Source: Candidatus Thioglobus vulcanius (GTDB lineage Bacteria; Pseudomonadota; Gammaproteobacteria; PS1; Pseudothioglobaceae). From it: a DNA stretch of 17,525 nucleotides. The translations under genes and the position numbers were made by a program. Location of the stretch: positions 1-17,525 of the forward strand of contig CAJVCJ010000005.1 of NCBI GenBank assembly GCA_910595855.1, given 5' to 3'. Below, in pieces: positions 14,613 to 17,525 of this stretch; the first letter of the stretch is position 1; each line of letters opens with the position of its first letter. The notes beneath the pieces were generated by a model. The model did not search any database. It saw only the letters and a list, made by a program, of their open reading frames with translations, and was not told the DNA's origin.

Positions 14613-14682
14613 GTTCGTCTTTTTTTAGCTACGCCTAGCTTTACAAGGTTTTATTTGGTGTTAAACATTCAAGCATGCGGCA

Positions 14683-16092
14683 TTAGAATGGCAACTTACC
14701 GCCACCCATACCAGGAAGCTTCATTTTAGAAAGATCAGGCATACCGCCAGCACCTTGCATGCCGGCCATTTTTGACATCATCTTTTGCATCTTTCCACCA
14801 CTCATTTTTTTCATTTGCTTTTGCATTTTTTCAAACTGCTTAAGAAGCTTATTTACATCTTGTGGTGACGTGCCAGAACCCCTAGCAATACGGTTTTTAC
14901 GAGAGCCTTTAATCAGCTTAATATGAGATCGCTCTTTTGGTGTCATTGAGTTAATAATAGCCACCATTCGCTTAGTGTCAACACCACCCATCATTTGATT
15001 TTTAACACTCTGAGGGATTTGACCCATGCCTGGCATCTTATCCATCAAAGCCTCCATGCCACCCATCTGCTCCATTTGTAATAATTGATCGCGCATATCA
15101 TCTAAATCAAATCGACCTGAGGTCATTTTTTTGACTGATTTTTCCGCTTTTTTATGATCAACCTTTCTAGAAATTTCTTCCACTAAGGATAAAACATCAC
15201 CCATACCAAGTAAGCGAGATACCACACGATCTGGATGGAATGGCTCTAGTGCGTCAATTTTTTCACCAACACCTAAAAATTTAATTGGCTTGCCGGTAAT
15301 GTGGCGTACTGACAGTGCTGCACCACCTCGTGCATCACCATCTGTTTTAGTTAAGATAATACCTGTAAGCGGTAGACTATCGGCAAAAGCCTTAGCCGTA
15401 TGTGCAGCATCCTGACCTGTCATTGAATCAACAACAAACAGAGTTTCAATCGGATTAACTTTTTTCTGTAACACTTGAATTTCGCTCATCATTTCTTCAT
15501 CTACATGAAGACGACCCGCGGTATCAACTAACAGTACATCGTGAAATTTTTGTTGTGCAAACTTCTTCGCATCAGCGACAATTTTTTCAGGCTTTTGAGA
15601 AATATCTGACGGGAAAAAATCAACTTCAACTTGCTTTGCCAATACCTCTAATTGTGCAATTGCAGCTGGTCGATATACATCAGCACTAACGACTAATACT
15701 TTTTTGTTTTCACGCTCTTTTAAGTAGCGTGCTAATTTGGCAATTGAAGTTGTCTTACCCGCACCTTGTAAGCCTGCCACCATAACCACTGCAGGTGGCT
15801 GTGTTTTGAGATCTAAGGTTTTATTTTCACCGCCAATGATATCGGTTAGCTCTACTTCAACTAGCTTAATAAACGCTTGTGACGGACTAAGACCTTCACC
15901 AACCTTAAGTCCAAGAGATTTTTCTTGTACGCGATCCAAAAAAGCCTTGATAACATCAAGTGCAACATCTGCCTCTAATAAGGCACGACGCACTTCGCGA
16001 ATCGCTTCTTTAATATTGGACTCAGAAAGTTTGCTTTTACCTTGTAGAGTTTTAAAACTATTGGAGAGACGGTCGGTTAAATTATCAAACAT
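14683..16092 (-). CDS. ffh: Signal recognition particle protein Ffh
   Basis: Ffh binds 4.5S RNA and hydrophobic nascent signal sequences and delivers ribosomes to FtsY at the membrane. The 469-residue chain has an N-terminal four-helix bundle, then the SRP GTPase domain with G1 GLQGAGKTT (107-115), DTAGR at about 190 and TKTDGDARGGAAL at about 249. A methionine-rich M domain follows from about 330 (MEQMGGMEALMDKMPGMGQ, KKMTSGRFDLDDM, and RIARGSGTS for RNA binding). The tail is very rich in Met and Gly (KMQKMMSKMAGMQGAGGMPD) and is a little longer than in Escherichia coli (453 in total). It is divergent from the ypjD-like gene, as in enterics. Confidence 0.98.
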   Translation of the reverse strand: MFDNLTDRLSNSFKTLQGKSKLSESNIKEAIREVRRALLEADVALDVIKAFLDRVQEKSLGLKVGEGLSPSQAFIKLVEVELTDIIGGENKTLDLKTQPPAVVMVAGLQGAGKTTSIAKLARYLKERENKKVLVVSADVYRPAAIAQLEVLAKQVEVDFFPSDISQKPEKIVADAKKFAQQKFHDVLLVDTAGRLHVDEEMMSEIQVLQKKVNPIETLFVVDSMTGQDAAHTAKAFADSLPLTGIILTKTDGDARGGAALSVRHITGKPIKFLGVGEKIDALEPFHPDRVVSRLLGMGDVLSLVEEISRKVDHKKAEKSVKKMTSGRFDLDDMRDQLLQMEQMGGMEALMDKMPGMGQIPQSVKNQMMGGVDTKRMVAIINSMTPKERSHIKLIKGSRKNRIARGSGTSPQDVNKLLKQFEKMQKQMKKMSGGKMQKMMSKMAGMQGAGGMPDLSKMKLPGMGGGKLPF

Positions 16093-16119
16093 AATTCTAT
16101 TATTGAATCAAAGTATCGT

Positions 16120-16125
16120 ATTATA
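16120..16125 (-). promoter_or_regulatory. Possible -10 element for ffh
   Basis: A perfect TATAAT lies on the minus strand 28 bases upstream of the ffh ATG, in the 62-base divergent gap. No good -35 hexamer is present at 16-18 bases, so this is a partial promoter call. Confidence 0.35.
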
Positions 16126-16154
16126 GTAGCTTGTATTAATTCAGCGCATTAATT

Positions 16155-16937
16155 ATGGTTTTATCTTATTTAGCAATTTCAGCGTATTTGGCTGCAACCC
16201 TTTTGTTAGTGCGTTTTTTCAGTAAAAATGAACTTAAGCACCCGTATCAACAAACCACTTCATTACTGATTAGTTTTGCCATTATTGCTCAAACCTTAAC
16301 GTTTACTGATTTTTGGACCACTAACGGTATTGTCTTTGGTCTCGCCAATAGCGCCTCTTTTGTTGCCTGGTTAATTGCAATTTTGCTATTTTTATCTTCT
16401 ATTTCTAAACCTGTTCACGCTTTGGGAATTTTGGTTTATCCATTGGCCGCAATCTCACTCGGCTTTGGGCTCGCCTTTCCAGATACAAGCGATAAAATTA
16501 TTCCTTTAAGTATTGCTTCACATGTTTTTTTATCCATTACAGCCTATGCCCTTCTTGCAATGGCAGTATGTCAATCAATTTTATTAAAAATACAAGAGCG
16601 TCATTTACATACGCGCAGTATCAATGCATTTATTAATAAATTACCACCGCTACAAACTATGGAAAGATTACTATTCCAAGGAATAAGAATTGGTTTTTAT
16701 CTATTAACACTGTCACTAGTGACTGGCTTTATTTTTATTGATGATTTCTTTGCACAGCACTTAATGCATAAAACTGCACTTTCTATTGTTGCTTGGCTTA
16801 TTTTTGCAACTTTAGTCTTTGGGCGTAGAGCATTTGGATGGCGTGGCAAGCAGGCAATTACTGCTACACAAGTTGGATTTGGAATCTTGGTTGTTGCTTA
16901 TTATGGCTCTAAGTTTGTATTGGAGCGCCTATTATGA
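16155..16937 (+). CDS. ypjD: YpjD-like CcsA/HemX-family membrane protein
   Basis: This 260-residue integral membrane protein has about eight hydrophobic segments and matches the YpjD branch of the cytochrome c assembly family (CcsA/CcmC/HemX; Escherichia coli YpjD about 263 residues). Family marks are the segment with His123 (SIASHVFLSITAYALL), His205 in MHKTALSIVAWLIF, and VFGRRAFGWRGKQA in the last loop. The two histidines are candidate haem ligands by analogy with CcsA. YpjD has no agreed function. Position opposite ffh supports the assignment, since the same pairing occurs in enterics. No clear Shine-Dalgarno precedes the ATG. The stop overlaps the next gene by four bases. Confidence 0.88.
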   Translation: MVLSYLAISAYLAATLLLVRFFSKNELKHPYQQTTSLLISFAIIAQTLTFTDFWTTNGIVFGLANSASFVAWLIAILLFLSSISKPVHALGILVYPLAAISLGFGLAFPDTSDKIIPLSIASHVFLSITAYALLAMAVCQSILLKIQERHLHTRSINAFINKLPPLQTMERLLFQGIRIGFYLLTLSLVTGFIFIDDFFAQHLMHKTALSIVAWLIFATLVFGRRAFGWRGKQAITATQVGFGILVVAYYGSKFVLERLL

Positions 16938-17407
16938 AAAGAATAAAATCAGCTAATTATAAATTTCAGTTATTTACTTACACTGCAATCATGTTGTTTT
17001 TTGTAAATGATATATTAGATGACTTTATGATATCAAATCACAATAATATTCATTTCTATCTTGAGTTATTTTTTGTTGTTGCTTTGATATATTTATTAGT
17101 TACACAGTTTTATAAGTTCATTCTTGTAAATAATGAGCTTAGTACAGCTAATGATAAATTAACTATACTTAAAAGAGACCTTCATGAGGTTATTGATAAT
17201 CAATTCGTTGTATGGAAGCTAACTAAGGCTGAAACAGATGTCGCCTGGTTTGTAATCAAAGGCATTTCTTTTTCAAAAATTGCCGAATTGAGGAGTGTTA
17301 GCGAAAAAACCATTCATCAACAGATATCAAGCGTCTATAAAAAATCAGATACAAAAAACCGGCATGAATTTATGAGTGGTTTTTTAGAAGACTTTATAAA
17401 TTATTAA
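16934..17407 (+). CDS. Membrane-anchored LuxR-type HTH regulator
   Basis: This 157-residue protein combines two N-terminal hydrophobic helices (about 12-27 and 40-60) with a short charged coiled-coil (about 64-92) and a C-terminal LuxR/NarL-type HTH (about 96-150). The HTH reads LTKAETDVAWFVIKGISFSKIAELRSVSEKTIHQQISSVYKKSDTKNR (written in part), matching the family pattern LTxxExxVxxxIxxGxSxxxIAxxxxVSxxTVxxxxxxIxxK. No receiver domain or autoinducer-binding domain is present, so any signal is probably sensed in or at the membrane or through a partner. The ATG overlaps the ypjD-like stop (ATGA), so the two are likely cotranscribed. DNA targets are unknown; the palindrome directly downstream is a candidate. 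Confidence 0.82.
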   Translation: MKRIKSANYKFQLFTYTAIMLFFVNDILDDFMISNHNNIHFYLELFFVVALIYLLVTQFYKFILVNNELSTANDKLTILKRDLHEVIDNQFVVWKLTKAETDVAWFVIKGISFSKIAELRSVSEKTIHQQISSVYKKSDTKNRHEFMSGFLEDFINY

Positions 17408-17525
17408 CGAGTAATTCTTAGGTGTTTCTACCTATACTTCAATATAGGTAGAAACCCCCCCCACCCTATACAACCCTTTTATATCTAGGTTTATTTTTTT
17501 ATTATTAAGAAAATACCCCTATACG
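17408..17525. other. Noncoding tail with CCTATAC repeats and a C8 tract
   Basis: No coding frame is visible in these 118 bases. They hold the inverted repeat described separately, a run of eight C (17455-17462) that stands out in such AT-rich DNA, a T-rich stretch (17491-17500), and the word CCTATAC three times in the same direction (17431, 17465, 17518). The window ends inside this region, so any gene it controls lies beyond. Confidence 0.6.
17424..17455. repeat. Perfect 13-bp inverted repeat downstream of the LuxR-type gene
   Basis: GTTTCTACCTATA (17424-17436) and TATAGGTAGAAAC (17443-17455) are exact reverse complements around a 6-base loop. Two further G-C pairs follow one T/C mismatch on the outside. 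A C-run rather than a T-run follows, so this is not a canonical intrinsic terminator. It could still end or stabilise the upstream transcript as a hairpin, or be a two-fold protein-binding site for the regulator or for the gene beyond the window. Confidence 0.85.

Noticed and set aside
14613..14682. Terminator between the convergent hisD and ffh genes
   Set aside because: Only a 4-bp AGCT/AGCT pairing and a T-run in the wrong place were found, too weak to call.
15737..16126. 129-codon frame on the plus strand opposite ffh
   Set aside because: It is antisense to the conserved N and G domains of Ffh and has no recognisable domain; Ser/Arg-rich composition is typical of an antisense shadow.
17424..17471. 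CRISPR repeat or insertion-sequence end
   Set aside because: There is a single palindrome without regularly spaced copies, and no transposase gene or target-site duplication is seen.

Overview
The window is an AT-rich, densely packed stretch of a gammaproteobacterial chromosome. It is almost entirely housekeeping genes, with short intergenic gaps and many 4-bp ATGA start/stop overlaps. Gene order (cmk-rpsA-ihfB, mlaC-murA-hisG-hisD, ffh divergent from a ypjD-like gene), the short-form HisG and the low GC suggest a streamlined marine lineage such as the SUP05/Thioglobus group. That placement is inference from protein flavour and synteny, not a database result.

Layout. Positions 1-5966 are read leftward: ccmH, yjbQ, a TPR protein, lysS and cmk form one tightly coupled run. 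They are followed by rpsA, a hairpin terminator, ihfB, and a tRNA-Lys(UUU) with its own promoter. From 6030 a rightward, translationally coupled set encodes an Uup-type ABC-F ATPase, a stand-alone HAD phosphatase and an EmrE-like small multidrug transporter. Converging on it is a leftward pair, uvrC and a 58-residue membrane protein. From 10759 a rightward run holds mlaC, murA, hisG and hisD. ffh converges on hisD, and divergent from ffh is a ypjD-like cytochrome-assembly gene overlapping a gene for a membrane-anchored LuxR-type regulator. The last 118 bases are noncoding and contain a strong palindrome and repeated CCTATAC words.

How the genes work together. The left half serves translation (LysRS, S1, tRNA-Lys), nucleotide supply (Cmk), nucleoid architecture (IHF) and cytochrome c maturation (CcmH). 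The middle covers ribosome or DNA-transaction protection (Uup), excision repair (UvrC) and efflux. The right half covers outer-membrane lipid transport (MlaC), peptidoglycan synthesis (MurA), the first and last steps of histidine synthesis (HisG, HisD) and membrane-protein targeting (Ffh).

Nothing here is a clear new multi-gene system. The parts least explained by ordinary annotation are the right end (membrane-tethered LuxR regulator, perfect 13-bp inverted repeat, CCTATAC words, C8 tract), the near-perfect palindrome in the ccmH/uup divergent promoter region, and the free-standing HAD protein, which looks like the N-terminal half of HAD-UbiA fusion proteins. No CRISPR array, insertion sequence, prophage or rRNA gene was seen, and no gene-free stretch exceeds 300 bases.
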